A DNA stretch of 50,883 nucleotides from contig CAZJHD010000029.1 of assembly GCA_964545855.1 (NCBI GenBank), positions 1 to 50,883 of the forward strand, in the 5' to 3' direction. The notes beneath the pieces are model-generated. The model did no database searches. It was given only the letters and a program-made list of their open reading frames with translations, and had not been told where the DNA came from. The first letter of the stretch is position 1. Each line of letters starts with the position of its first letter. Position numbers and translations under genes: made by a program. Source of the stretch: CAZJHD01 sp964545855 (GTDB lineage Bacteria > Planctomycetota > UBA1135 > JACQFD01). This document shows, in pieces, positions 1 through 8,417 of this stretch.

Positions 1-342
1 GGCGCGTGGGCGGCGCCCTGCGTCGCGCTGCTGGCGGTCGGCTCCGCGGCCGCCCCCTTCGCGATGGCCGTCGAGTCGGCGCCGCCCGCCTTCGTGCGCG
101 GCGCGACGCGGCTCCTCGCGGTGGCGCCCGTCGCCGCCGCGGCGCGCGCGCTCGACGTGGATCTCGTCCGCAACGCACGGCTCTACGCGATTTCGACTCT
201 CGGGTCGTCCTTCCCCGTTCGATATCCTTCTCCGGCACTCCAGGGAGCCGTGCTCACGGTCTCGGGGCTGGTCCTCCTGGCGATCGGTCTCTGGCGCATG
301 GGCCGCCCCTCGGGGACGGCCGACCTCGAGCCCCCTCCATGA
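1..342 (+). CDS. Membrane protein, C-terminal fragment
   Basis: The reading frame is open from the first base and ends in TGA at 340-342, so only the last 113 residues are visible and the start lies outside the window. The fragment is rich in Ala, Val and Leu. It has a hydrophobic stretch near the left edge and a clear transmembrane helix near the end (about residues 81-97 of the fragment, ending GLWRM), followed by a short Pro-rich tail. This fits the final part of a polytopic membrane protein, but I do not recognise the family. An internal ATG at 64 is in frame but is probably not the start, because coding-like sequence continues upstream of it. The stop overlaps the next start (ATGA), so the two genes are probably co-translated. 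Confidence 0.6.
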   Translation, partial: GAWAAPCVALLAVGSAAAPFAMAVESAPPAFVRGATRLLAVAPVAAAARALDVDLVRNARLYAISTLGSSFPVRYPSPALQGAVLTVSGLVLLAIGLWRMGRPSGTADLEPPP

Positions 343-605
343 AGAAGCGAATCTTCGGCAACTTCCCACCGGCGGTCATCAAGGAGCCGATCCTCAGCCA
401 GACGCTGCCTTCGATGTTCCAGGTGAGGACGAACATCCGGGGGGCCTCGATCTCCGACGAGATCGCCCTCGTCTATGTCGACATCGACGGCGAGGACGGA
501 GCCATCGGACGCGCGATCGAGTACCTGAAGTCGCGCGGCGTCCAGGTGCGCGAGGTCGATCCGAACGCGCCGATCAATCAGCCGCCCACGTCGGAGAAGC
601 CGTAG
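339..605 (+). CDS. Stand-alone NIL domain protein
   Basis: This 88-residue protein fits the NIL domain (ferredoxin-like fold) known from the C-terminus of the methionine importer ATPase MetN and from some 4Fe-4S proteins. The fold pattern is visible: a first strand and helix (KEPILSQTLP), a middle strand with ALVYVDIDGEDGAI, then a helix (AIEYLKSRG) and a final strand VQVREV. No cysteines are present, so there is no fused iron-sulfur domain. The ATG at 339 overlaps the stop of the preceding membrane protein gene as ATGA, which supports this start and coupled translation. In MetN the domain senses methionine. Whether this free-standing copy binds an amino acid is inference. It is followed by uvrB after 48 bases with no obvious functional link. 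Confidence 0.75.
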   Translation: MKKRIFGNFPPAVIKEPILSQTLPSMFQVRTNIRGASISDEIALVYVDIDGEDGAIGRAIEYLKSRGVQVREVDPNAPINQPPTSEKP

Positions 606-653
606 AGCGTTTCCGGGCGGGGGCCCGCCGGAGCGCGACGGGGGCGGTAGTCC

Positions 654-2723
654 GTGAGCCACGGCGGCACCGCGAAATTCGAGCTCGACGCGCCCTTCGA
701 GCCGCGCGGCGACCAGCCGGCCGCCATCGAGGAGCTGTCGCGGCGGTTCGCGGCCGGCGAGAAGGAGCAGGTCCTGCTGGGAGTGACGGGCTCGGGGAAG
801 ACGTTCACCGTCGCGCACACGATCGCGCGGCTCGGGCTCCCGACGCTCGTGCTCGCGCCCAACAAGACGCTCGCGGCGCAGCTCTTCGGCGAGTTCCAGG
901 CGCTCTTCCCGCGCAACGCCGTCGAGTACTTCGTCAGCTACTACGACTACTACCAGCCCGAGGCGTACATCCCGTCGTCGGACACGTTCATCGAGAAGGA
1001 CGCCTCGCGGAACGAGCAGATCGAGCAGATGCGCAACTCGGCGACGCGATCGCTCGTCGAGAGGCGCGACGTGATCATCGTGGCGTCGATCTCGTGCATC
1101 TACGGACTCGGATCGCCGAGCAACTACCGCGACCTCGCGCTCGAGCTTCGGGTGGGCGAGCGCATCGAGCGGGAGGCGCTTCTGCGGCGTCTGGCGCAGC
1201 TCCAGTACGCGCGCAACCACGCCGACTTCCGGCGCGGCACCTTCCGGGCCCGGGGCGACGTGATCGAGGTGTTCCCCGCCTACGAGGACTCGCTCGCGAT
1301 CCGCATCGAGCTCTTCGGCGACGACGTGGAGGCGATCGAGGAGGTGAACCCCGTGACCGGCGAGGTGCTCGGCCGGCGGGAGTCGACCACGATCTACCCG
1401 TCGAGCCAGTACGTGACGCCCGAGGATCGACTGAAGATCGCCATCGACGCGATCGAGGAGGAGCTCGCGGGCCGGCACGACGATCTGCAGGCGGCGGGCC
1501 GCTTCCTGGAGGCGCAGCGCGTGCTCCAGCGCACGCGGTTCGACCTCGAGATGCTGCGGGAGACGAAGATGTGCCCGGGCATCGAGAACTACTCGAGACA
1601 TCTGGACGGCCGTTCGCCGGGGCAGCCGCCCTCGACGCTCGTGCACTACTTCCCCGAGGACTGGCTCCTCGTGGTGGACGAGAGCCACGTCGCGATGCCG
1701 CAGGCGGCGGGGATGTTCCGCGGCGACCGCTCGCGCAAGGAGACGCTCGTCGAGTACGGCTTCCGTCTTCCCTGCGCGCTCGACAACCGGCCGCTGCGTC
1801 TCACGGAGCTGGAGGAGCTCCTCGACCGGGTCCTCTACGTCTCGGCGACGCCCAGCGCCTACGAGCGCGAGCGCTGCCGCGGGAGGACCGTCGAGCAGAT
1901 CGTGCGTCCGACGGGACTTCTCGATCCCGAGATCACCGTGAAGCCGGCGCGCCACCAGGTGGACGACCTCGTGGGGGAGATCCGCACGACGGTCGCCGCA
2001 GGGCACCGCGTGCTCGTGACGACGCTCACGAAGCGGTTCTCCGAGGAGCTCGCCGAGTACCTGACGGACCTCGGCATCAAGGTGGAGTACCTCCACAGCG
2101 ACATCGACACCCTCGAGCGCACGGAGATCCTGCGCGACCTGCGCCTCGGCACCTTCGACGTGCTCGTCGGGATCAACCTGCTGCGCGAAGGGCTCGACCT
2201 CCCGGAGGTGGCGCTCGTCGCCGTGCTCGACGCCGACAAGGAGGGCTACCTCCGTTCGGCCACGTCGCTCGTGCAGACCTGCGGCCGCGCGGCGCGGAAC
2301 GTCTCGGGGCGCGTGATCCTCTACGGCGACACGGTGACCGACTCCATGCGGCACGCCGTCGACGAGACGCGCCGGCGCCGCGCGATCCAGCAGCGCTGGA
2401 ACGAGGAGCACGGCGTCGTCCCGAGGAGCGTCACGAAGCAGATCCGCGAGCTGCTCACGATCGAGGACCTCGACTGGGGCGCGATCCCCGACGCCGAACG
2501 TGCCGAGGGGCGCGGCGGCCGGGGCCGCGGCCGCGGCCGCGGGAAACCCGGCGCGCGCGGATCGGCGGCGGCACCGGCGAAGCTGCGGGGCGAGGCGCTC
2601 CGGGTCGAGATCGCGCGGCTGCGCGCGCGCATGGCCGAGGCGTCCGCGAAGCTCGACTTCGAGGAGGCGGCGCGGACCCGCGACGAGGTCTTCCGTCTGG
2701 AGGCGGACCAGCTCCTCCAGTGA
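654..2723 (+). CDS. uvrB: UvrABC excision nuclease subunit B
   Basis: UvrB is the damage-verifying helicase-like subunit of nucleotide excision repair. It is loaded by UvrA and then recruits UvrC. At 689 residues it has normal length. Visible signatures are Walker A GVTGSGKT (residues 43-50), the beta-hairpin motif YYDYYQPEAYIP that clamps DNA, the DESH box, the motif GINLLREGLDLPEV, and the arginine-finger segment QTCGRAARN, in which Cys replaces the more usual Ile. The C-terminus carries a UVR domain (LDFEEAARTRDEVFRLE) that contacts UvrC. The start is GTG at 654. Between the helicase core and the UVR domain (about residues 617-640) lies an unusual Arg-Gly-rich linker encoded by a run of GGCCGC repeats. 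No other uvr gene is nearby. Confidence 0.97.
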   Translation: MSHGGTAKFELDAPFEPRGDQPAAIEELSRRFAAGEKEQVLLGVTGSGKTFTVAHTIARLGLPTLVLAPNKTLAAQLFGEFQALFPRNAVEYFVSYYDYYQPEAYIPSSDTFIEKDASRNEQIEQMRNSATRSLVERRDVIIVASISCIYGLGSPSNYRDLALELRVGERIEREALLRRLAQLQYARNHADFRRGTFRARGDVIEVFPAYEDSLAIRIELFGDDVEAIEEVNPVTGEVLGRRESTTIYPSSQYVTPEDRLKIAIDAIEEELAGRHDDLQAAGRFLEAQRVLQRTRFDLEMLRETKMCPGIENYSRHLDGRSPGQPPSTLVHYFPEDWLLVVDESHVAMPQAAGMFRGDRSRKETLVEYGFRLPCALDNRPLRLTELEELLDRVLYVSATPSAYERERCRGRTVEQIVRPTGLLDPEITVKPARHQVDDLVGEIRTTVAAGHRVLVTTLTKRFSEELAEYLTDLGIKVEYLHSDIDTLERTEILRDLRLGTFDVLVGINLLREGLDLPEVALVAVLDADKEGYLRSATSLVQTCGRAARNVSGRVILYGDTVTDSMRHAVDETRRRRAIQQRWNEEHGVVPRSVTKQIRELLTIEDLDWGAIPDAERAEGRGGRGRGRGRGKPGARGSAAAPAKLRGEALRVEIARLRARMAEASAKLDFEEAARTRDEVFRLEADQLLQ

Positions 2724-2803
2724 GTGTGCGCGAAATCGCGCGCGACCCCGTTCCTCGGCGCCTTCGCGTCGCCACAATGCGCGCCTCTCCGTCCCGAGAA
2801 CCC

Positions 2804-3613
2804 ATGCGCCGCGCGACCGCCGTCCCGCACCTCGCCCTCTCCGTCCTCCTCGTCGCAGTCCTCGCGGCGTCCGCCGCCGCGCAGGGCGACCTGCAGAAGC
2901 GCTTCGAAGCCCTCGACGACGCGGGCGATCACGCCGGCATCGTCGCGCTCTGGCGCGACCACCCCTTCCAGACGATCGGCACCATCGACTCCTACCTCGA
3001 GGGCTTCCTCGCCCTCGTCGAGAAGCCGGGCGAAGCGGATGCTGCGAAGATCGAGGCGATGAAGAAGCGGGCGCTGCGGGGCGCCCGAGCCGCGGACGAG
3101 GCCTTCGGCAGGCCGATCTTCGGCGACTATGCGTCGTCCTTCGTCGGCTGGTCGCCGGAGCAGCAGGCGGCCTTCCGGGAGGGGCAGAAGGCGAACGGCG
3201 CCGCGCGCGGCGCGCTCCGGAAGAAGGACTTCGAGGCGGCGCGCAAGCAGGCGCTCCTCTGCATCGAGAAGGCGCGGCCCCTCGGCGACTGGTGGGGGAC
3301 GGCCTCCGGTCTCTCGGCCCTCGGCCAGGCGGAGCGCGGTCTCGGGCGATCCGAGGCGGCGCTCGACGCGCTCCAGCAGTCGCGGATCCTCTTCCACGAC
3401 CTCGGGCTCGCGAAGGACGCCGCGCGCGACGCCGCGGAGATGGTCGAGCTGCTCCTGGAACTCGACCGCCCCGTGCGCGCCGCCGTGACGGTGGAGCAGG
3501 GCCTCGGTCTCGCGAAGGCCTGCAAGGACGCGGCGCTGACGGCGCGCCTGGAGGACCTCCGGACGTCGGTGCAGGAGCGCGGAGGCTTCGAGGGACTGCC
3601 GGGCGGCAAGTGA
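2804..3613 (+). CDS. Secreted alpha-helical (TPR-like) protein
   Basis: This 269-residue protein has a good Sec signal peptide (MRRATAVPHLALSVLL, cleavage likely after ASAAAQ). The mature part is Ala, Glu, Lys and Arg rich and strongly helical. The segment from about residue 130 onward reads like degenerate TPR units, for example GTASGLSALGQAERGLGRSEAALDAL followed by a similar AAEMVELLLELDRP unit; this is family-pattern inference and no catalytic motif is seen. An earlier in-frame ATG at 2777 would add nine residues. I prefer 2804 because it gives a conventional signal peptide. The stop overlaps the GTG start of the next glycosidase gene (GTGA at 3610-3613), suggesting that the two are translated together. 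Specific function is unknown. Confidence 0.7.
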   Translation: MRRATAVPHLALSVLLVAVLAASAAAQGDLQKRFEALDDAGDHAGIVALWRDHPFQTIGTIDSYLEGFLALVEKPGEADAAKIEAMKKRALRGARAADEAFGRPIFGDYASSFVGWSPEQQAAFREGQKANGAARGALRKKDFEAARKQALLCIEKARPLGDWWGTASGLSALGQAERGLGRSEAALDALQQSRILFHDLGLAKDAARDAAEMVELLLELDRPVRAAVTVEQGLGLAKACKDAALTARLEDLRTSVQERGGFEGLPGGK

Positions 3614-6318
3614 GCGCACGCTCCTCGCGGAGGCGTGGGGCCGACCGCGACGACGCGGGGGCCGAGGAGCGCCGTCTCGGCGAAGCGGCGCGGCGGGAGC
3701 GGAACTGGCAGCGCTTCGGCCCCTACCTCGCCGAGCGACAGTGGGCGACGGTCCGCGAGGACTACTCCGCCGACGGCACCTGCTGGGACTACTTCCCGCA
3801 CGACCACGCGCGCAGCCGCGCCTACCGCTGGGGCGAGGACGGACTGCTCGGGATCACCGACCGCGAATGCCGCCTCTGCATCGCGGTCGCCCTCTGGAAC
3901 GGGCGCGACCCGTTCCTGAAGGAGCGCCTCTTCGGGCTCACGGGTCCCCAGGGGAACCACGGCGAGGACGCGAAGGAGGTGTGGTTCCACCTCGACTCGT
4001 CGCCGACGCATTCCTACATGGCGGGCCTCTACCGCTATCCGCAGGCGGTCTTCCCCTACGAGCGACTCGTCGAGGAGAACCGGCGGCGCGGGCGCAACGC
4101 GCCGGAGGCGGAGCTCGCCGATCTCGGCGTCTTCCGCGAGAACCGCTTCTTCGACGTGCTCGTCGAGTACGCGAAGGCTTCGCCCGACGACGTGCTCGGT
4201 CGCATCACGATCACGAACCGCGGTCCCGAGCCGGCGGAGATCCACTGGATGCCGACGACCTGGTTCCGCAACACGTGGACCTGGGGCTGCGCGCACGAGG
4301 GCTGCGAGCCGAAGCCCTACCTCGGCCGCGGCGGCCCGAGCTCCTTCGCGCTCCGCCACGTGACGCTCGGAGAGATGCGTCTCGACGTGGAGGCCCTCGC
4401 CGGCGCCGGTCCGCCGCCGCTCCTCTTCACGGAGAACGAGACCAACTTCGCGCGGATCTTCGGGTCGGCGAATCCGTCTCCCTGGGTGAAGGACGCGTTC
4501 CACGAGTGGGTCGTGCGCGGGAGGAAGGACGCCGTGAACCCTGCCGAGCGCGGGACGAAGGGTGCCGCGCACTACCGGAAGGTCCTCGCGCCCGGTGCGA
4601 GCGTGACCTCGCGGCTGCGGCTCACGGCGGCCGCGGAGGCGGGCGCCGATCCGCTGGGGCCGGCCTTCGAGCAGGTCTTCGCCGACCGCATGCGCGAATG
4701 CGATGCCTTCTATGCTTCGCGCATCCCCGAGGAGGCGACGGACGAGGAGCGGTCGGTCGCGCGGAGGGCCTACGCGGAGCTCCTCTGGGGGAAGCAGTTC
4801 TACCACTTCTCCGTCCGCGACTGGCTCGACGGAGACCCCGAGCAGCCGCCGCCACCGGCGTCGCGGCGCGAGGGACGCAATCGGGAGTGGCGTCATCTCT
4901 TCCTGCGCGACGTGATCTCCGTGCCCGATCCGTGGGAGTACCCCTGGTTCGCGGCCTGGGACCTCGCCTTCCACATGGTGGCTCTCGCGCCGATCGATCC
5001 CGAGTTCGCGAAGAACCAGATCGTCCTGATGCTGCGCGAGTGGACGATGCACGCGAACGGGCAGATGCCCGCCTACGAGTTCGAGTTCGGCGACGTGAAC
5101 CCGCCGGTCCACGCCTGGGCCGCGTGGCGCGTCTACAAGACGAGCGCGCCGAAGGGTCATCGCGACCGTCGCTTCCTCGCGCGCGTCTTCCACAAGCTCC
5201 TCATCAACTTCACCTGGTGGGTGAATCGGAAGGACGCCTTCGGGAGGAACCTCTTCGCCGGCGGCTTCCTCGGTCTCGACAACGTGGGCGTGTTCGACCG
5301 GTCGAAGCCGCTCCCGGGCGGCGGCGTCCTGGAGCAGGCCGACGGCACGGCGTGGATGGCCTTCTACTGCGCGACGATGCTCGCGATCGCGCTCGAGCTC
5401 GCGCGCGAGGACTCGGCCTACGAGGACGTGGCGTCCAAGTTCTTCGAGCACTTCGTGACGATCTCCGACGCGATGAACACGCTCGGAGGCACCGGGCTCT
5501 GGGACCCCGAGGACGGCTTCTACTACGACCTGCTCCACGCGCCCGACGGCCAGGCGCAGCGTCTCCGCATCCGCTCGATGGTGGGCATCATCCCGCTGTT
5601 CGCCTGCGAGGTGCTCGACTTCGGGGAGATCGACCGGCTGCCGGGATTCACGAGGCGGCTCGAGTGGTTCCTCGAGCATCGCGGCGATCTCGCCGGGCAG
5701 ATCGCCTACCTCGAGTCGGCGGGGTCGGCACGGGGCCGGCGGCTCCTCGCGATCCCGTCGCGCGAGCGGCTCGTGAGCGTGCTCCGCTACGTCCTCGACG
5801 AGCGCGAATTCCTCTCTCCCTTCGGCGTGCGGTCGCTGTCGGCGATCCACGGCTCGCGCCCCTACGAGATTCGGATCGGAGGGGAGGTCCTGCGGCTCGA
5901 CTACGAGCCGGGCGAATCGTCGACGGGGCTCTTCGGCGGCAACTCGAACTGGCGGGGTCCGGTCTGGTTCCCCGTGAACTACCTGTTGGCCGACGCCCTC
6001 GGTCGCTATTACTACTTCTACGGCGACGAGCTGAAGGTCGAGCTGCCGGCGGGCTCGGGCCGGACCGCCACGCTGCAGGAGGTCTCGGACGACCTCTTCG
6101 CGCGCCTCTCGCGACTCTTCGTGCCGGGGGCCGACGGCCGGCGCCCGTGCCAGGGCGACGATCCCCGCTGGAGCAAGGAGCCGCTCTGGCGCGGACACTT
6201 CGACTTCCCCGAGTACTTCCACGGCGAGACGGGGAAGGGCCTCGGCGCCTCGCACCAGGGCTGGACGGCACTGGTCGCGCGCTGCATCGAGAAGGTGGCG
6301 AAGGCGCGGCGGCGCTGA
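3610..6318 (+). CDS. GH63 / MGH1-like glycoside hydrolase
   Basis: This 902-residue protein belongs to the GH63-type 'glucosidase' family, with an N-terminal beta-sandwich and a C-terminal (alpha/alpha)6 barrel. Supporting segments are the conserved N-terminal WATVREDYSADGTCWDYFPHDHARSRAYRWGEDG region (quoted in parts: WATVREDY, WDYFPHDHARSRAYRWGEDG), PWFAAWDLAFHMVAL with W450-D451 in the place of the clan GH-G general acid, GPVWFPVNYL at about 783, and the C-terminal HGETGKGLGASHQGW with Glu873 as a candidate base. The catalytic assignment is by family analogy. There is no signal peptide, so it is probably cytoplasmic and may act on glucosyl- or mannosyl-glycerate-type solutes or storage oligosaccharides. 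The GTG start at 3610 overlaps the upstream stop. Confidence 0.88.
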   Translation: MSARSSRRRGADRDDAGAEERRLGEAARRERNWQRFGPYLAERQWATVREDYSADGTCWDYFPHDHARSRAYRWGEDGLLGITDRECRLCIAVALWNGRDPFLKERLFGLTGPQGNHGEDAKEVWFHLDSSPTHSYMAGLYRYPQAVFPYERLVEENRRRGRNAPEAELADLGVFRENRFFDVLVEYAKASPDDVLGRITITNRGPEPAEIHWMPTTWFRNTWTWGCAHEGCEPKPYLGRGGPSSFALRHVTLGEMRLDVEALAGAGPPPLLFTENETNFARIFGSANPSPWVKDAFHEWVVRGRKDAVNPAERGTKGAAHYRKVLAPGASVTSRLRLTAAAEAGADPLGPAFEQVFADRMRECDAFYASRIPEEATDEERSVARRAYAELLWGKQFYHFSVRDWLDGDPEQPPPPASRREGRNREWRHLFLRDVISVPDPWEYPWFAAWDLAFHMVALAPIDPEFAKNQIVLMLREWTMHANGQMPAYEFEFGDVNPPVHAWAAWRVYKTSAPKGHRDRRFLARVFHKLLINFTWWVNRKDAFGRNLFAGGFLGLDNVGVFDRSKPLPGGGVLEQADGTAWMAFYCATMLAIALELAREDSAYEDVASKFFEHFVTISDAMNTLGGTGLWDPEDGFYYDLLHAPDGQAQRLRIRSMVGIIPLFACEVLDFGEIDRLPGFTRRLEWFLEHRGDLAGQIAYLESAGSARGRRLLAIPSRERLVSVLRYVLDEREFLSPFGVRSLSAIHGSRPYEIRIGGEVLRLDYEPGESSTGLFGGNSNWRGPVWFPVNYLLADALGRYYYFYGDELKVELPAGSGRTATLQEVSDDLFARLSRLFVPGADGRRPCQGDDPRWSKEPLWRGHFDFPEYFHGETGKGLGASHQGWTALVARCIEKVAKARRR

Positions 6319-6626
6319 GCGACGGCTCGCGCGCCCGCGCCCGCCGCGCGACGTTCCAGGAGCCTGCGCCACGGGAACGGACCGAGCGCCCGACGGGCTG
6401 CGCCACGGTGGCAGCGACCGTTCGAGCGCAGCTGCCCGCGGCAGGAGTCATCCGAGCTCCGCGTGGGCCGCGACACTCGTCGGTTCGTTGCGCGTCCTCA
6501 CTGAGACCTCCTGCTGCGCTTGCGGCGCGCGCCTCGCCCTTTGACTTCCCACGGTCGCGAGCAGAGCGTGTCGCGCCCTCATCCCTCCTTTGCGCCGTAG
6601 CGACGGCCGCCGCGAGATCTCCCTCC
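6319..6626. other. 308-base intergenic region
   Basis: No convincing gene is present. The region holds one copy of a dispersed 31-base intergenic element (6358-6388), and the sub-motif TGCGCCACGG recurs about 34 bases further on. The rest is GC-rich and without clear terminator or promoter; the next gene starts at a GTG with no good Shine-Dalgarno sequence. Confidence 0.5.
6358..6388 (+). repeat. Dispersed intergenic element, copy 1
   Basis: The 31 bases beginning AGGAGCCTGCGCCACGGGA match those at 39303-39333 with only two differences (AC here, GT there). The copy lies 40 bases after the glycosidase stop. Two further, shorter copies of the 19-base core occur on the minus strand at 27408-27426 and 38522-38540, all between genes. 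Confidence 0.7.
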
Positions 6627-8381
6627 GTGCAGATCGACGTCCGCATCAAGCTCGATCGCCTTCGGGTCGTGCGCCAGAACGAGTCCTCCGACGAGCCGTT
6701 CCTCTGGGTCCTCTACTTCAAGTTCGACGGCAGCACGGCGAACATCCTGCTTCCCGATCAGGCGACGATCGGCGTGCGCGCCCCCTCGGGCGCCCATCAC
6801 AACCTCGGCAAGCCCTCCGAGGGCGTCGGCTCCGGGCAGTCGATTCCGATCCCCGCCGCGATCGGAGAGTGGGAGACCTCGCTGCGTGGATTCGACGGCG
6901 CCCTCGAGCTCACGCAGTTCGCGACGCTCTCGCTGGCGGTCGCGGGGCTCGAGGAGGATCAGACGACCGATACGCATGCCCTCGAGGCGCACCGCCGGGT
7001 GGTCGCCGACGTGAAGCAGAGGCTCACGGCCGAGATTCGGCGGGTCATCCGCGACATCGTCGCCGCTCGAGCCGCGGGCGAAGCGGGCCCAAGCGCGCAG
7101 GACGTGGAGGAACGGCTGCGCGACCAGGTGAACGCCGACCGGATTCGAGAGGTGATCGACGGCCTGATCTCCGACGTGCTGCCGTTCGCCATCGTCGGCG
7201 CCTTCTTCAACCCGGTCTCCCTCATCAGCGCGGCGGTCGAGGGGTCGGATCCGGACGACCGGGTCGGCTACGCCGTCCCCGACCCCTTCACGTTCCCGCG
7301 CATCCTCGCGAACTCGCTTCTCGGGATTCCGTTGGTTCTCGAGCTGACGAAGGACCAGAGCTTCCTCGAGTCGATGAAGCAGAGGTTCCCCCAGATCACG
7401 TTCCCTCCCGAGGTGAAGGACCGGATCCTGCGCAGCGAGGACGGCAGCTATCGCGTCACCGGACGCGTCGAACGGCGCGACATCCAGGAGCCGCCGACGT
7501 TCTCCGGGCTGTGGCGGGCGAAGGGTCGTCTCGCGATCTGCGCCCGCAGCTCCGGTAGCGGCGTCTACCTCCAGCGCAGCTCGGACGGCGGCACGACCTG
7601 GGGCTTCAACAAGCGCGTTGGGAGCGGCGTGGTCTCCTCGGGGCCCGCGGCAGCCTGGACCGCCGACGGCGCGCGCGTCTCCATCGCCGGGAGGGGAAAG
7701 GATCATCGGATCTGGTTCTGCATCTCCGACCCGGATGGGAAGCCGCTCGACGACTGGGACCCGATCCAGAAGGCCGAGTTTCGAACGGGGCCCGGTTTGG
7801 CCTGCTCCGCCGACGGGAAGCACCTCTGGCTCGCGGCCACGGCCGAGGACGGACGCGTTCTGATCACGCGCAATGCCGAGGGAGGCCGCAACTGGACCGA
7901 CAAGTGGGATCCGCTGTCCGACGAGACGTTCCTCACGTCTCCCGCTCTCGCTTGCTCCGCGGACGGATCGAAGGCCCACTTCGTGGCGCTCGACGCGTCG
8001 CGGCGCATCCGGCACGCCTTCACACCGGACCGTGGCCGCACGTGGGACCCGCCTTTCACGCGGCGGCTCGGGAAGACGTTCCTCTCCGCGCCCTCCTGTG
8101 CCTGCTCCGCCGACGGCAGCCTCCTGTGGGTGGCTGCCCTGGGCGACGATCACAAGTACCTCATCCGGCGGCTGGCGAAGTTCGGGGCCGATGCATCGGC
8201 CGACTGGCTGCCCTTCGGCGGGTCCTTCGTGTCGGCCCCGGCCCTCGCGTGTTCGGCGGACGGCGCGGAGGTCCACGTCTTCGGCATCGCCCGGGACCTG
8301 ACGATTCGCCACCGCTTCAGCACCGACGCGGGGAAGAACTGGACGAAGTGGGAGCGAGCGGCCGGCGGGGCGTGGTTCTGA
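6627..8381 (+). CDS. Six-repeat propeller protein, unknown role
   Basis: The protein has 584 residues and no signal peptide. The N-terminal part (about 1-110) is beta-rich (QIDVRIKLDRLRVV, FLWVLYFKFDG) and of no family I can name. A helical stretch follows (about 118-190), and then a C-terminal array of six repeats of 48-50 residues from about residue 290. Each repeat has a hydrophobic strand and SADG turn (LACSADG at intervals of 49-50 residues) and an Asp-box-like loop such as SSDGGTTW, NAEGGRNW, TPDRGRTW or STDAGKNW. This predicts a six-bladed beta-propeller, related in style to BNR/sialidase or PLL-type lectin propellers. No sialidase catalytic set is recognised, so sugar binding is inference only. 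The GTG at 6627 is the first plausible start; upstream codons in this frame do not look coding. Confidence 0.72.
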   Translation: MQIDVRIKLDRLRVVRQNESSDEPFLWVLYFKFDGSTANILLPDQATIGVRAPSGAHHNLGKPSEGVGSGQSIPIPAAIGEWETSLRGFDGALELTQFATLSLAVAGLEEDQTTDTHALEAHRRVVADVKQRLTAEIRRVIRDIVAARAAGEAGPSAQDVEERLRDQVNADRIREVIDGLISDVLPFAIVGAFFNPVSLISAAVEGSDPDDRVGYAVPDPFTFPRILANSLLGIPLVLELTKDQSFLESMKQRFPQITFPPEVKDRILRSEDGSYRVTGRVERRDIQEPPTFSGLWRAKGRLAICARSSGSGVYLQRSSDGGTTWGFNKRVGSGVVSSGPAAAWTADGARVSIAGRGKDHRIWFCISDPDGKPLDDWDPIQKAEFRTGPGLACSADGKHLWLAATAEDGRVLITRNAEGGRNWTDKWDPLSDETFLTSPALACSADGSKAHFVALDASRRIRHAFTPDRGRTWDPPFTRRLGKTFLSAPSCACSADGSLLWVAALGDDHKYLIRRLAKFGADASADWLPFGGSFVSAPALACSADGAEVHVFGIARDLTIRHRFSTDAGKNWTKWERAAGGAWF

Positions 8382-8417
8382 CGCAGCGCTGCGGAGACGC
8401 GCTATCCTGCGCGGCTC

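Noticed and set aside
183..2777. Long minus-strand open frame opposite uvrB (864 codons)
   Set aside because: It is a shadow of uvrB produced by high GC third positions; it is Arg/Ala/Leu-rich with no domain and overlaps a certain gene.
6399..6408. Second TGCGCCACGG near the first intergenic element copy
   Set aside because: Only ten bases match the core and the flanks differ, so I did not count it as another element copy.
6319..6626. Extension of the propeller gene upstream of its GTG to gain a signal peptide
   Set aside because: The in-frame upstream translation is Arg/Pro-rich with no start followed by a hydrophobic core.
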